DNA from: Pseudomonas sp. GD04091
Lineage (GTDB): Bacteria > Pseudomonadota > Gammaproteobacteria > Pseudomonadales > Pseudomonadaceae
Direction of reading: 5' to 3'
DNA length: 64,000 nucleotides
Assembly (NCBI RefSeq): GCF_029836165.1
Contig: NZ_JAOEBG010000006.1
Span: 232,378-296,377 of the forward strand
The position numbers and the translations under genes were made by a program. The notes below the pieces were generated by a model. It made no database searches. It was not told the DNA's origin and worked only from the letters and a program-made list of their open reading frames with translations. Shown here one piece after another: positions 30,569-39,096 of this stretch. Every line of letters starts with the position of its first letter. The first letter of the stretch is position 1.

Positions 30569-31444
30569 TCAAGTGGTAAAAGACTCAAGCACCCTTTCGC
30601 GAATAATGCTAGACGTCTCCGGATCAGGTAATGGCATGTCAACCACCTCTCCAAAACTGTCAGGCAATAGACCCAGAGCTCTGGAGGTTAAGATCCACGT
30701 AACCTTAGGGTACTTTTCACTCAGTTCAAAGTGTTCCGCTTTGACCTGCGAACCGAAATCGGGGAGCTCGTCGAAACCGTCGAGAAGGACGGTCACCATT
30801 CCCGAAGAGAGAAGCCTCTTAAACGTCCGCGATGAACACCCCGAGGCCTTGTACACATGTTCATATATGGTTTGCAGGAGGCTTATATCGTATTTCCACT
30901 TCGCGAGGCGTAGTAGTACGACTACGCCCCCAGCAGTGTGGGCTTCCAAGTAACGCCTCGACATGTCTGAAGCATAGAGCTGGGCCCAGGTAGTTTTTCC
31001 CGAACCTGCTAAACCTCTGAGTAAAAAGCCCTGCCGCGCTCGACGTTCCAGCTCATCAAATCCAGGTAACCTGATTACATGGCCCAAATTCATTTCTAGT
31101 GAGGCGACAAGCGACTCACAGTACCGATATGCGGCTCTTCGATTTGGCATCAAAGCCGTCCTGACTCGAAAGGCCCCTAACGTTGGCAGGCGCGATAGGG
31201 CAGAGAGCTCGTTTGATCTTAACCTGCGGTCAACGAATATCAGTATGACCACACTGCCTATCAAGCCAGATCCGAGATTGAGCAGTAACCCTGCCCAGTC
31301 TGGGGTTGTTTGTAAAGAAAACCCAGTTGCAACCATCCCAATGGCTATGAGTGTCAATGTCAGGTAAAGCAAAAGGGATGGGTGCGACTCCTGAACGACG
31401 GCGAGCTCAGCATCTCGCTGCTTGGGCAATGGCGGTAAAGACAT
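30569..31444 (-). CDS. Short membrane-anchored NACHT-type NTPase
   Basis: This 291-residue protein has two N-terminal membrane segments (about residues 24-43 and 52-71) and a NACHT/STAND ATPase core: Walker A GLAGSGKT at 144-151, Walker B TVLLDGFDELPD at 218-229 and the sensor-1 segment WILTSRALG. It stops soon after the ATPase, without the winged-helix and sensor repeats of most NACHT defence proteins, so it may need a partner or be truncated. Bacterial NACHT modules protect against phage (known for the bNACHT families); this role is inferred here. Confidence 0.75.
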   Translation of the reverse strand: MSLPPLPKQRDAELAVVQESHPSLLLYLTLTLIAIGMVATGFSLQTTPDWAGLLLNLGSGLIGSVVILIFVDRRLRSNELSALSRLPTLGAFRVRTALMPNRRAAYRYCESLVASLEMNLGHVIRLPGFDELERRARQGFLLRGLAGSGKTTWAQLYASDMSRRYLEAHTAGGVVVLLRLAKWKYDISLLQTIYEHVYKASGCSSRTFKRLLSSGMVTVLLDGFDELPDFGSQVKAEHFELSEKYPKVTWILTSRALGLLPDSFGEVVDMPLPDPETSSIIRERVLESFTT

Positions 31445-31544
31445 ACCTGGACAACCTTATATATGATTTTCTCTGAATCGTTTCATGGTGACGCTGCACC
31501 ACTATCACCTGACGTCCATTGTTAAGGCGGTTTGGAACCACCTG

Positions 31545-31876
31545 CTACATGGATTTAACTGACACCACCTCGACGTACCGGAGTTTCTTCCTGGCGGCTT
31601 TGACAGCATCTAGCTCAACCTGCAATTTGCTGAGCGTGTCAGCTTCGTGGATCAGCTCAAACGTTTTGCCTTCAAATTCATTGCCATCACGGGCGGTTAC
31701 GCGGAGCCGGGGCGTGAAGGGCTTGGCTACTTTTTCTTGGGGGCCGGTGTCTTCGGCTTCTCGAATACGATCTTAGGAACGGGCTCTGCAGTTGGTGGAG
31801 CGGTGACTTGGGACGCGGGCGAAGGGATACCGAAGAGCGCTTGGCGCATTTCTTTTTCAGTGGGATCAGGGATCAT
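31545..31876 (-). pseudogene. Frameshifted paralogue of the small protein at 47781
   Basis: Read from ATG 31876 the frame gives MIPDPTEKEMRQALFG and stops after a lysine run (TPAPKKK, stop). One extra base in the T5 run at 31731-31735 would restore the frame to AKPFTPRLRVTARDG and on to KKLRYVEVVSV and the stop at 31545. The restored protein is clearly similar to the intact gene at 47781-48092: both share EQEMR.ALFG, RLRV..., and K(K)(L/F)RY(V/F)EV. The gene is therefore broken by a one-base slip, or uses frameshifting. Confidence 0.7.
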
Positions 31877-32002
31877 GCAATTTCTCAGGGGAAGCTGTCC
31901 GCTACCGAATGCATTCTACTAGCACTGTTGCCTAGCGGTAACTTGTAGGTCACCGATAGGCCCTTGGCTGCCCCTTCCCTCGCAACCATCCAGGACAAAG
32001 CC

Positions 32003-32551
32003 ATGAACAGCGTCGAGAAGGATTTGGAAGACATCAGAAGGTTGACCAGGATCGCCCTGCCGTCAAGCCATCGCTATGTGTGCAGCCTGGGCGTGGTGGT
32101 CTACGCCTTCGCCTCGGTCAGCGGGTTTATGGCTGAAGTGCTCTGCTACATCGATCCACTGCTGGATCGAAAATCTCTGGAGGCCAAGACAGGCGGGCAG
32201 CTCGCGGGAGCATTCAAGCAAGGTCTTGAAAAGATCGAACACTCGGCACCCGAAGCCCATGCAGCTGGACTGATCGCGCACGCGCTGTTCTCCACATTGA
32301 ACGATGAGCGATCGGACGTCATCCATGCTTACCCCATCACTAACGGTTACAACCAGCAGATCCTGCATCGCCGCCTAGACGAGGCCCAAAGCCGGGGTAA
32401 ACCACCGAAGTATTTTGAGGTCACTCATGAGTTCATGGATAACTTCATCGCTCGGCTGCACCAGGTGAACGACCATCTGTACTGTATCCGTTCGATTCTC
32501 AAACCCGAGATAAAAGCTCCAGGATCAGCCCCGCCCCCTCGGCCCAGCTAG
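32003..32551 (+). CDS. Hypothetical protein, helical
   Basis: This encodes 182 residues starting MNSVEKDLEDIRRLTR (ATG 32003, with AGGACAA upstream; the frame could start at 31964). It contains one moderately hydrophobic helix near residues 25-45 and a largely helical remainder, with SDVIHAYPITNG resembling the surface of HEPN-like or DUF4145-like helical proteins. That likeness is weak and I do not assign a function. Confidence 0.6.
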   Translation: MNSVEKDLEDIRRLTRIALPSSHRYVCSLGVVVYAFASVSGFMAEVLCYIDPLLDRKSLEAKTGGQLAGAFKQGLEKIEHSAPEAHAAGLIAHALFSTLNDERSDVIHAYPITNGYNQQILHRRLDEAQSRGKPPKYFEVTHEFMDNFIARLHQVNDHLYCIRSILKPEIKAPGSAPPPRPS

Positions 32552-32607
32552 GCAGCCCCGCCCCACACAACCAGCCAGCCCAGCAGCCCAGCTACATTGC
32601 GCCACAG

Positions 32608-33456
32608 TCAGAGTTGGCGCATCAGCTCCCGCACCAATCGCTCAAACTCGTCCACGGAAGAGGCCTTGGCATTCAAAGGGCGAATGCGAATGAGCTTCGT
32701 ATTGGCGGCTCTGAAGATGGCGTCCTTCAGTTGGTCATTGACCTGCGCCTGTGGGTCATCATGAAAGCTACTATCCAGCTCAATGAAGTACTGAGGCACG
32801 TATCCACTGGCCACGTCGAACAGAACGTTGTCGACGATGCCCCGGAAGAAATAGGACTTGGCCTGCTCTGACAGCTGATCCTTGATGGCCTGGTAATCGA
32901 GGACACAGCTCAAGGCAACGTTCGGGTATGGATGGTGGGTAGGGAAAACCCGGCGTACCGCCTCGTAGAAATTCTGTTCCTGCTTGGATTTGAACAAGCT
33001 GATGGTCTTGGGCTTTCCGGGCTTCACCTCTGTGGCACGGACAGTCATGTTTTCCCTCAGACTTGCTGCAACCACTTCAGGCTTGGCATGCAGGAAGGAC
33101 TGAATGATTTCCTTGGCAAGTGGACGGTGCTGGTGCGTCTGTGCATAGTTGAGGAGCGCCGAATGCTTGGTTGCTTGCATCAGCTTCAGCCGCTCATCAA
33201 CAAATTGATCGACGAAACTCTGACTGAATCCATGCTGATTCAGCTCGATGATCAGATTGGTAGACTCAAACTGCCTGGAGCGCTCTGCAGGAGGAAGGGG
33301 TTCTGCGAAGGTAAAAAACTCGGTCTCAAAGTACCCGGTCATTAGTGTCAGATAGGGATCCTGCACCTTGGCCTTCTTCTTTTAATAAAGCAGCTTGCCA
33401 ATCGCCTCCCAGTCCTTTTGCGCCAACAACGAAAACCAATGCTCTCTGTCTTCCAT
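32608..33456 (-). pseudogene. DUF2726-domain nuclease-like gene with an in-frame ochre stop
   Basis: The reading frame from ATG 33456 has a good ribosome binding site (GGAGCG) and reads MEDREHWFSLLAQKDWEAIG, then KLLY and a TAA stop at 33384-33382, then continues in the same frame through KKKAKVQDPYLTLMTGYF for 252 more codons. The C-terminal half is a DUF2726-type PD-(D/E)xK domain (SLFKSKQEQNFYEAV, then VDNVLFDVASGYVPQYFIELD). A GTG at 33366 could restart translation and give 252 residues, so activity is not excluded. A read error at the stop is also possible. Confidence 0.65.
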
Positions 33457-33632
33457 GACCGCGCTCCACGGTTACTGCCGTATGTCGCGCTAGCATAGGG
33501 CGCAGAAGGAAAATCGTGCAAGGTTAGGTGGAGGTTAAAGCCCCATGCCATGCGCCGTGGATACCCATCTCCTGCCCCTTTACCGACCTGCGACATCGCT
33601 AGATGAAACAGCCCTGACAGTCTCGGCCCTGC

Positions 33633-34874
33633 TCACTCGTTGTCCTCATCTGGCGTTGCCGTGATGAAGTATCCTCCGCCCCAAATCCTGCCAGCGTAGG
33701 CTGGATCATCATCGGGGGAATACGAATATTTCACACTGAAATAACTGCTCTTGACCCCGTATTTCTCACGCAGTTGCTCTGATAACGCCAACACGATCTC
33801 TTGGCGTTCACGTAGATCCCGCTTCCTGTCAAGTTCGTCCAGCGAGGCGAGGTAACGCCCCTTGTTGTTCGGCTTTACACGGCCAGCCCGCACCAATTTC
33901 CTGACGTACGGGTGGCTGTTGTCCTCGAACCAGAGCCAGCAGCCTCCATGTTCTCGCTCAGGTGCCCTGGCGGTCGAGTCCTCAAGCACAATAAGGTGGG
34001 TGGAGAAATCCATTGCAGCCAGGCCTGCCTTGAACGCCGGGACAGCCATACAGGATTTGAAGTCAAAGCATGCGCCAGAGAAAGCCGCATGCAACGCTTC
34101 CTCATCCAGCCCCTCTAGTGTTGCTGGCAACTGGTCGCAGACGAGGATGTGATCGAACTGCTCTTCGGATACCAATCCCTGATCGATCAAGGTCAGTACG
34201 TCGTATTGAAGTCTGCGGGCCGTCGCCATATCGGGCACCACGATACCCAGCCCAGACCACTTTTTCTGAGTGATCTTCAGCCCAGGGATGACATTGCCCT
34301 CAAAACCGTTCGCTTCGATCTTCTCGATGTTGCGGCGGTAGTTCCTGGGATATCGCCACCGCCATTCAGGGTGCATAGTCGGCTGGCTGGCCGCAGTCCC
34401 TTGATCATTGATGTACCGGTACTGATTGTCGACATCATCTCGCATCATTCCCTCAAGCGAAGACCCATCCAGCAGGCTAGCCTGGCCATTCGACCATTGG
34501 ACGACCGGCTGAATACCACCCTTCAGAGCAGTCGATAGAGGGAACGTGATGGCGTACTGGGTGACCGCACCATTCTGAGTGGTGAAGCCATCGCGCACGG
34601 CGATGAGGTCAGACACACTGAAAGCTGTAAAACACACTGCGGGGTGCTCGCCTTGGATGGTTCGAATGCCGTCTCGAACTCCGTACGTAGGCCAGAGGTG
34701 ATGCATCCGCACTGCGAGCCTGAGCAGGAGCTCACCCGACCACTCTTCATCATCGCAGTAGGAAGGGAATGATTCAGGGACAAACTCTGGGCACGATGTG
34801 CCTACTAGGTCGACAGCACGGAAGTAATGAGCGATACGAGGCACTGTGAAAGTATCATTTTTCTTCTTTGGCAT
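33633..34874 (-). CDS. Hypothetical protein of 413 residues
   Basis: I do not recognise this family. The N-terminal 150 residues contain HHLWPTYGVRDGIRTIQGEHPAVCFTA-like text, with the segment EHPAVCFTAFSVSD followed by YAITFPLS, which resembles the 'CF' core of DUF2971/AbiGi-like proteins seen in abortive infection systems. The rest is mixed alpha/beta, with an acidic tail (ATPDEDNE). A clear start MPKKKNDTFTVPRI is at 34874. The context of broken and intact defence-like genes is the only other hint. Confidence 0.6.
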   Translation of the reverse strand: MPKKKNDTFTVPRIAHYFRAVDLVGTSCPEFVPESFPSYCDDEEWSGELLLRLAVRMHHLWPTYGVRDGIRTIQGEHPAVCFTAFSVSDLIAVRDGFTTQNGAVTQYAITFPLSTALKGGIQPVVQWSNGQASLLDGSSLEGMMRDDVDNQYRYINDQGTAASQPTMHPEWRWRYPRNYRRNIEKIEANGFEGNVIPGLKITQKKWSGLGIVVPDMATARRLQYDVLTLIDQGLVSEEQFDHILVCDQLPATLEGLDEEALHAAFSGACFDFKSCMAVPAFKAGLAAMDFSTHLIVLEDSTARAPEREHGGCWLWFEDNSHPYVRKLVRAGRVKPNNKGRYLASLDELDRKRDLRERQEIVLALSEQLREKYGVKSSYFSVKYSYSPDDDPAYAGRIWGGGYFITATPDEDNE

Positions 34875-34897
34875 TTCGATGTCTCCTACTCCACGTA

Positions 34898-35125
34898 CTA
34901 GGTCGTTTCACCCATCAGAACTTGCCACTGGGAGTGAATAAAAAGCAACCATAGACACAGTTCCAAAACAATGCAAATAGCCTGAACACCTAATGAGCAT
35001 ACCAAAAATTGCATTAATAGATTTATTGACCCAGAAACAATATACAGCACCACACCCGAAACCCCCGCAAAAACCACCCAAAAAAAGCCACACAAAAAAA
35101 TTATGCTGACTGCAGGGTCAACCAA
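34898..35125 (-). CDS. Possible small membrane protein
   Basis: A 75-codon frame from a TTG start gives two or three hydrophobic segments (SIIFLCGFFWVVFAGVSGV and LLMQFLVCSLGVQAICIVL). There is no convincing ribosome binding site and the region is AT-rich, so this may be chance. The rest of the gap up to 35354 is AT-rich and contains no other gene that I can support. Confidence 0.3.
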   Translation of the reverse strand: MVDPAVSIIFLCGFFWVVFAGVSGVVLYIVSGSINLLMQFLVCSLGVQAICIVLELCLWLLFIHSQWQVLMGETT

Positions 35126-35354
35126 ATCGCAACATATTGATTAACCATTCAATAACACACTGTTTTTTCAGAGCTTTTTGCCAGAGCTAACCAGCGATTC
35201 AAAATTATTAAATTACTTTCCTAAGAATTGCTGAATAGTCAATTTTAGAACGCATCACAAATGAAGAACGACAAATCCACCACCACTATCTTGACACCTC
35301 ACCAAACCTGACCTTCAGTACATAAGACAATCAATAGCCACATGATGAGCAGAA

Positions 35355-35948
35355 ATGATCTACTCCAAGGTTCTTCGCGTCATACATGAGCAGCCCATGA
35401 ATGAACATGGCCAAGAGGCGTACACTGTGTTCATTACTACTCACAACTTCAATCTAGATTTACAGCCTGGGGCCAGAGTATTAATTCAGAAATTCGCGGT
35501 GCTTTGGAACGACTGCGTCGACATGCGCATTGTTGCGATGATCGAGAGAGGCCTTATTCAAGGTGTGCTTCCCCCCCTCAAACTACTGGGCGTCACGGGG
35601 AGCTTCTTGAACGTTGTGTACGACTCCTCGATCAATGCGACAGCCTATATGCGCTTCGAACAAGCCTGGCGGGAGATTGCCTATAACGCGTGGGGTGACT
35701 CTTGGGTTGCGAACTTCGTTCGGGAGACGCAGATTCATGACACGAACGCTCGCGACCGTAGCTTCTGCATCGATGCTGACGGCATTATCTGGGGCCATGG
35801 ACTTGGCATCTGGGAATTCGATGGAGACAGGCTGCACCACTTCAATGGTTACAGGCTAGCAAACTCACAGGCTTCAGCAGCTTGCGATGCCCTGCCTCAA
35901 TCAGGCCCAGACCTAGATTTCAAGTTTGACGACGAACCGCCCTTCTAG
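35355..35948 (+). CDS. Hypothetical protein of 197 residues
   Basis: The protein starts MIYSKVLRVIHEQPMNEHGQ and is soluble, with a mixed composition and an acidic C-terminus (DLDFKFDDEPPF). No motif is recognised. It is convergent with the small helical gene at 35954, with only 5 bases between the stop codons. Confidence 0.6.
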   Translation: MIYSKVLRVIHEQPMNEHGQEAYTVFITTHNFNLDLQPGARVLIQKFAVLWNDCVDMRIVAMIERGLIQGVLPPLKLLGVTGSFLNVVYDSSINATAYMRFEQAWREIAYNAWGDSWVANFVRETQIHDTNARDRSFCIDADGIIWGHGLGIWEFDGDRLHHFNGYRLANSQASAACDALPQSGPDLDFKFDDEPPF

Positions 35949-35953
35949 GGCGC

Positions 35954-36220
35954 TCATCTGGAGGGTGCACTGCCCTCGCGGAAGACTCGCCACTTAGGAC
36001 GGGTAATGAGATCACTGAAGCGTTGGCGATGATGCCCCAGCATGCGTAGCTGGTATTCAGAGAAAGCCTTCCAGAGTGACTCCCATTCTAGCCTCAAGCG
36101 CTCAATTTCTTCCTCGGGCCGGTTCGCCGCCATCGCCTCGTAGTAGAGCTTCAACGCCTCCAAGGCGCTGGCCGTCAGCGGGTCTTGGGCATCTAAAATC
36201 GGTAACAACGTCTTCGCCAT
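35954..36220 (-). CDS. Small helical protein, member of an island paralogue family
   Basis: This 88-residue protein shares the pattern AL.A...Y..AMA...(E/D)...LERLR.E......YQLR.LG with the proteins at 45297 and 45665, so three paralogues are spread over the island. The core is a predicted two-helix hairpin. Here the tail is extended with basic residues (RQRFSDLITRPKWRVF). It lies 37 bases downstream of the NUDIX gene and may be the last gene of that operon. No function is known to me. Confidence 0.65.
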   Translation of the reverse strand: MAKTLLPILDAQDPLTASALEALKLYYEAMAANRPEEEIERLRLEWESLWKAFSEYQLRMLGHHRQRFSDLITRPKWRVFREGSAPSR

Positions 36221-36257
36221 CCTCTTGTCCTTCGATCCTCAGGGTCAGCTCGCCGTA

Positions 36258-36749
36258 TCACGGGCGACCGTGATCACCGATTGGAACTGCCGGTGGTAGG
36301 TTTTCAAGAGCCGTGGCAAACAGGCTTTGCAAGCCATGCGGAAACACGTCCTCCTGAATGGATGCGAGTTCCGCTTCTGACCACCACCTTGCCTCATGAA
36401 CGGCCTCCCGCTCCTGAACAGACCACAACCCCCTCGAACACAGCTCTGCTTGGACGCGAACCACGAAGTATTGCTCTGACGCGATCACCTGCTCACCATC
36501 CGGCATCTGCCAAGGAAACTCACGGAGAGCTACACATTGACCGACTGACTGAATCTGTATCCCCGTTTCTTCGTACAGTTCGCGAATAGCAGCTGTCTCA
36601 AATGTTTCGTCGTCCCGCAACTGCCCACCCGGTGTAGCCCAGTAGCATCTGCCTGCCAACACGCCGCTGCAATACCGTATGTTGAAAAGCAATAGCCGGT
36701 TTGCCTCGCTGATCAGCAAAATACGGGAGGCTAAACGGCGTCGTACCAT
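36258..36749 (-). CDS. NUDIX hydrolase (last enzyme of the nucleotide operon)
   Basis: This 163-residue protein has a complete NUDIX box, GX5EX7REUXEEXGU, at residues 41-63 (GGQLRDDETFETAAIRELYE then ETGI), so it should hydrolyse a nucleoside diphosphate linked to another moiety, for example a dNTP to dNMP plus pyrophosphate. The substrate cannot be read from sequence. I chose ATG 36749 (AGGGG upstream); a TTG at 36767 would overlap the previous gene. It begins 10 bases after the DUF7002 gene and is the fourth gene of the operon. Confidence 0.88.
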   Translation of the reverse strand: MVRRRLASRILLISEANRLLLFNIRYCSGVLAGRCYWATPGGQLRDDETFETAAIRELYEETGIQIQSVGQCVALREFPWQMPDGEQVIASEQYFVVRVQAELCSRGLWSVQEREAVHEARWWSEAELASIQEDVFPHGLQSLFATALENLPPAVPIGDHGRP

Positions 36750-36759
36750 ATGCCAGCCC

Positions 36760-37410
36760 CTATCCAATCACGCCTAGTACTTCACTGCCCTGCATTCGCC
36801 GTACCTCCACTACGAAGTCAGCAATGTTCGGGACGGCGTAGTCGACCACCAGCTCAACAACCTTTTTCACTGGTTTGCCTGAACGGTTCACAGGGTAATC
36901 GGGAATTCTGCAGAAAATATCCCTACCGCGCCGATGCGGCATGGGCCAGGTGTTGCCTGAATTCATGTGGCATAGCCATATGCTTCGCGCATACGCCGGG
37001 ATGAAAGACGCCGAGTCTAATGTCAGGACATCGTGCTCAAGCTTCCGGTAGTCACGCGCCCCCAAGAGATTGTGCAACCTAGTCTCTTCGGCCCAAAAAA
37101 ATACCTTGTTGTTGATCAACTCATACCATTCTCGCGGCGTCGTCCCATCTGTGAGCGCCTGCAGCAACCGCCCTTCCGGCATAGGCTTCTGATCTCGAAG
37201 CACAATGTCCGAAGGATCGCCATGCCTCACATTCATCTTCTGGCCTCGGTGCTCGCTCTCGAACTGTGAACGCTCAACTCCCGTAACATCGAGGTGATCC
37301 AGGACTGCTGTAGCGCTCATCAGCCCGCGCTTGCGAATACTGTCCCAGGCGCCGCGCTCTGCCATGTGATAGACCCGAGGGTAAAGTTCGATTAGCTTGT
37401 TTACATCCAT
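36760..37410 (-). CDS. DUF7002-family protein, possibly an ADP-ribosyltransferase-like fold
   Basis: This 216-residue protein begins MDVNKLIELYPRVYHMAERG and continues WDSIRKRGLMSATAVLDHL. The 'YHM...W.SI...GLMS' opening is the DUF7002 pattern and also resembles the N-terminus of DarT-like and RNA 2'-phosphotransferase-like ADP-ribosyltransferases, in which a His and the following helix bind NAD. A VFFWAEETRL segment and a C-terminal strand VVELVVDYAVPN follow. The fold relation is inference. A strong ribosome binding site (GGAGGTAA) precedes ATG 37410, 3 bases after the synthetase gene. Confidence 0.7.
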   Translation of the reverse strand: MDVNKLIELYPRVYHMAERGAWDSIRKRGLMSATAVLDHLDVTGVERSQFESEHRGQKMNVRHGDPSDIVLRDQKPMPEGRLLQALTDGTTPREWYELINNKVFFWAEETRLHNLLGARDYRKLEHDVLTLDSASFIPAYARSIWLCHMNSGNTWPMPHRRGRDIFCRIPDYPVNRSGKPVKKVVELVVDYAVPNIADFVVEVRRMQGSEVLGVIG

Positions 37411-37413
37411 GTC

Positions 37414-39093
37414 TTACCTCCGCCCTGAGCGCCCAGTCCAATTGCGTCGATCGATCAAGGATCTCAGATCGCTGTGATCCGGCTCGCGGGGAAACCGGGT
37501 GTTTATCAAGGACACAGGCGCTTGCGCAACGCGCTCTAGCTCCTCAACGAATTTAATTGTGTCGGCATCAAGCTGTTCGAACCGCCTTGCATTACCATTG
37601 GTCGATTTGAGGTAATCAGCAAAGGTCAAGACGATGTCGGTTGGTGCATTTAGCGCGCATGCCTTTCGAAACTGATCCCACTCGAACCAGCCGACGCGCC
37701 GGTATCTGCGGGTAGTTGACGTCTTCTCCGCTTCGTTCAAGGCCTTTGCATCAAGGCCTGCCCGCTGTGCAATAACATCAAAAGTCGTCGCATGCTTCAG
37801 CGTTCCAGAGGTGTGACCTTTGTTCCCGTCAGGATCGCCCACACGGATAGGCATAGGACGGATAACCATCAATATTTTCCGTATCCTGCTGGGTGATATG
37901 CCTGCCTCTGCAATGCAACCCGCGACGTTAGTGTCTCTCGATGTCACGTGGGGGTAATCGCCGTGAAAAATGCTGAGCCCACTACCCTGGGTACCTTCGA
38001 GCAGAATGGACTGTCCGCTTCGATAGGATTCTTCCAGGCGATCTGAGGTGCAACCGTGGTAATTTCCGGGTATCCCGACGTAGGGTTCAAGCTCTTTCAC
38101 ATCCCGAGCGAACCTGATCTCCTTTCCTCTGTTCAAAATGCGCCGAGCAGCCGCTGCTCCACTTCCGCTACCAGTGGAGGCAATGGTAGAGACTAGATGC
38201 CCTCCCTTTTCTGTCTCGATATCCTGATCCTCAATAATGATGGCTTGAGGATCGATGAACAGCCTGTCTGCACCGATTGAGCATTCTTTGATCTCCGTCA
38301 GAAGTCCCGGCAGGTGGATTGTCATGCCAGGGCCCAGCAACAGACGCGCGCTTACATCACGCGCTCCCGAGGGTAAGTGGTGGTACGTGTAGGCGCCGGC
38401 AGAACTGGCCACTGTATGCCCCGCGTTTGGCCCACCTACGCGGACGATAACGTCATACTCACGGGCCAGGTAGGAGACAATGTTGCCTTTACCCTCGCTT
38501 CCATATTGACCACCGATGAGGACATCAACACATCTAATTTCGGGCGGGGTGTATAGATGTAGTCGAGCAGCAACGCGTACGAGCGTATCTTTCGCGTCGG
38601 AGCGGTCGGTGAAGATACGTACATCGGCATCTGCCTTCAGCGCGCTGATTTGCGCCTGATCCTTGAGTTGGTTGACTTCATCGTACGACAGGGTAGGAGC
38701 AGCATCAGGAGCGCGTGCCGCGAAACGTTCTCGCAGAGTGGGTTCACTGGCGTAAAGATGGACATGAATCAGGTTTCCGCCAAACGCCTGGCGGAACTGA
38801 ATCACCTGTTCTAGTGAGTCCAGATGATCAACCACCAATGGCCGACCATCATGGCCATCCGCACAAATTGCTTTGGTGGCTTCCAGCATCCATTGCGTTT
38901 GTTCGCTTTCCCCCAGCTCCCGCCGCCGATCAATCAAACTGGTTTGAGGCGTGCTGAGGCTCCACTCGGCTGCTTGTGACACGCGACGTTCGCAAATCAC
39001 CTCAAAACCAAATTCTTTTTCAAGCAAGCGTGCAAGGCCGCTTTTGCCGCTACACGCTTTGCCAGTGATCACAACGATCTGACGACTTTCCAT
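37414..39093 (-). CDS. P-loop kinase fused to a PurZ-like adenylosuccinate synthetase
   Basis: This 559-residue fusion has a P-loop kinase domain (residues 1-180, Walker A GKACSGKS at 11-18) and an adenylosuccinate synthetase domain (about 187-559). The synthetase has GGQYGSEGKGN (194-204), NAGHT (His 226), STGSGSG (306-312), EGTQGSG (366-372) and TTRRYRR (460-466). In housekeeping PurA the first motif reads GDEGKGK with the catalytic Asp (E. coli Asp13); here that residue is Ser199. PurZ, the phage enzyme that adds aspartate to dGMP in the aminoadenine pathway, lacks this Asp too. So a guanine nucleotide substrate is a reasonable inference. The gap to the upstream kinase gene is 3 bases. Confidence 0.85.
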   Translation of the reverse strand: MESRQIVVITGKACSGKSGLARLLEKEFGFEVICERRVSQAAEWSLSTPQTSLIDRRRELGESEQTQWMLEATKAICADGHDGRPLVVDHLDSLEQVIQFRQAFGGNLIHVHLYASEPTLRERFAARAPDAAPTLSYDEVNQLKDQAQISALKADADVRIFTDRSDAKDTLVRVAARLHLYTPPEIRCVDVLIGGQYGSEGKGNIVSYLAREYDVIVRVGGPNAGHTVASSAGAYTYHHLPSGARDVSARLLLGPGMTIHLPGLLTEIKECSIGADRLFIDPQAIIIEDQDIETEKGGHLVSTIASTGSGSGAAAARRILNRGKEIRFARDVKELEPYVGIPGNYHGCTSDRLEESYRSGQSILLEGTQGSGLSIFHGDYPHVTSRDTNVAGCIAEAGISPSRIRKILMVIRPMPIRVGDPDGNKGHTSGTLKHATTFDVIAQRAGLDAKALNEAEKTSTTRRYRRVGWFEWDQFRKACALNAPTDIVLTFADYLKSTNGNARRFEQLDADTIKFVEELERVAQAPVSLINTRFPREPDHSDLRSLIDRRNWTGRSGRR

Positions 39094-39096
39094 GCG

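Noticed and set aside
31519..31776. 85-codon plus-strand frame
   Set aside because: It lies antisense to the frameshifted paralogue, whose minus-strand translation matches an intact protein elsewhere in the window.
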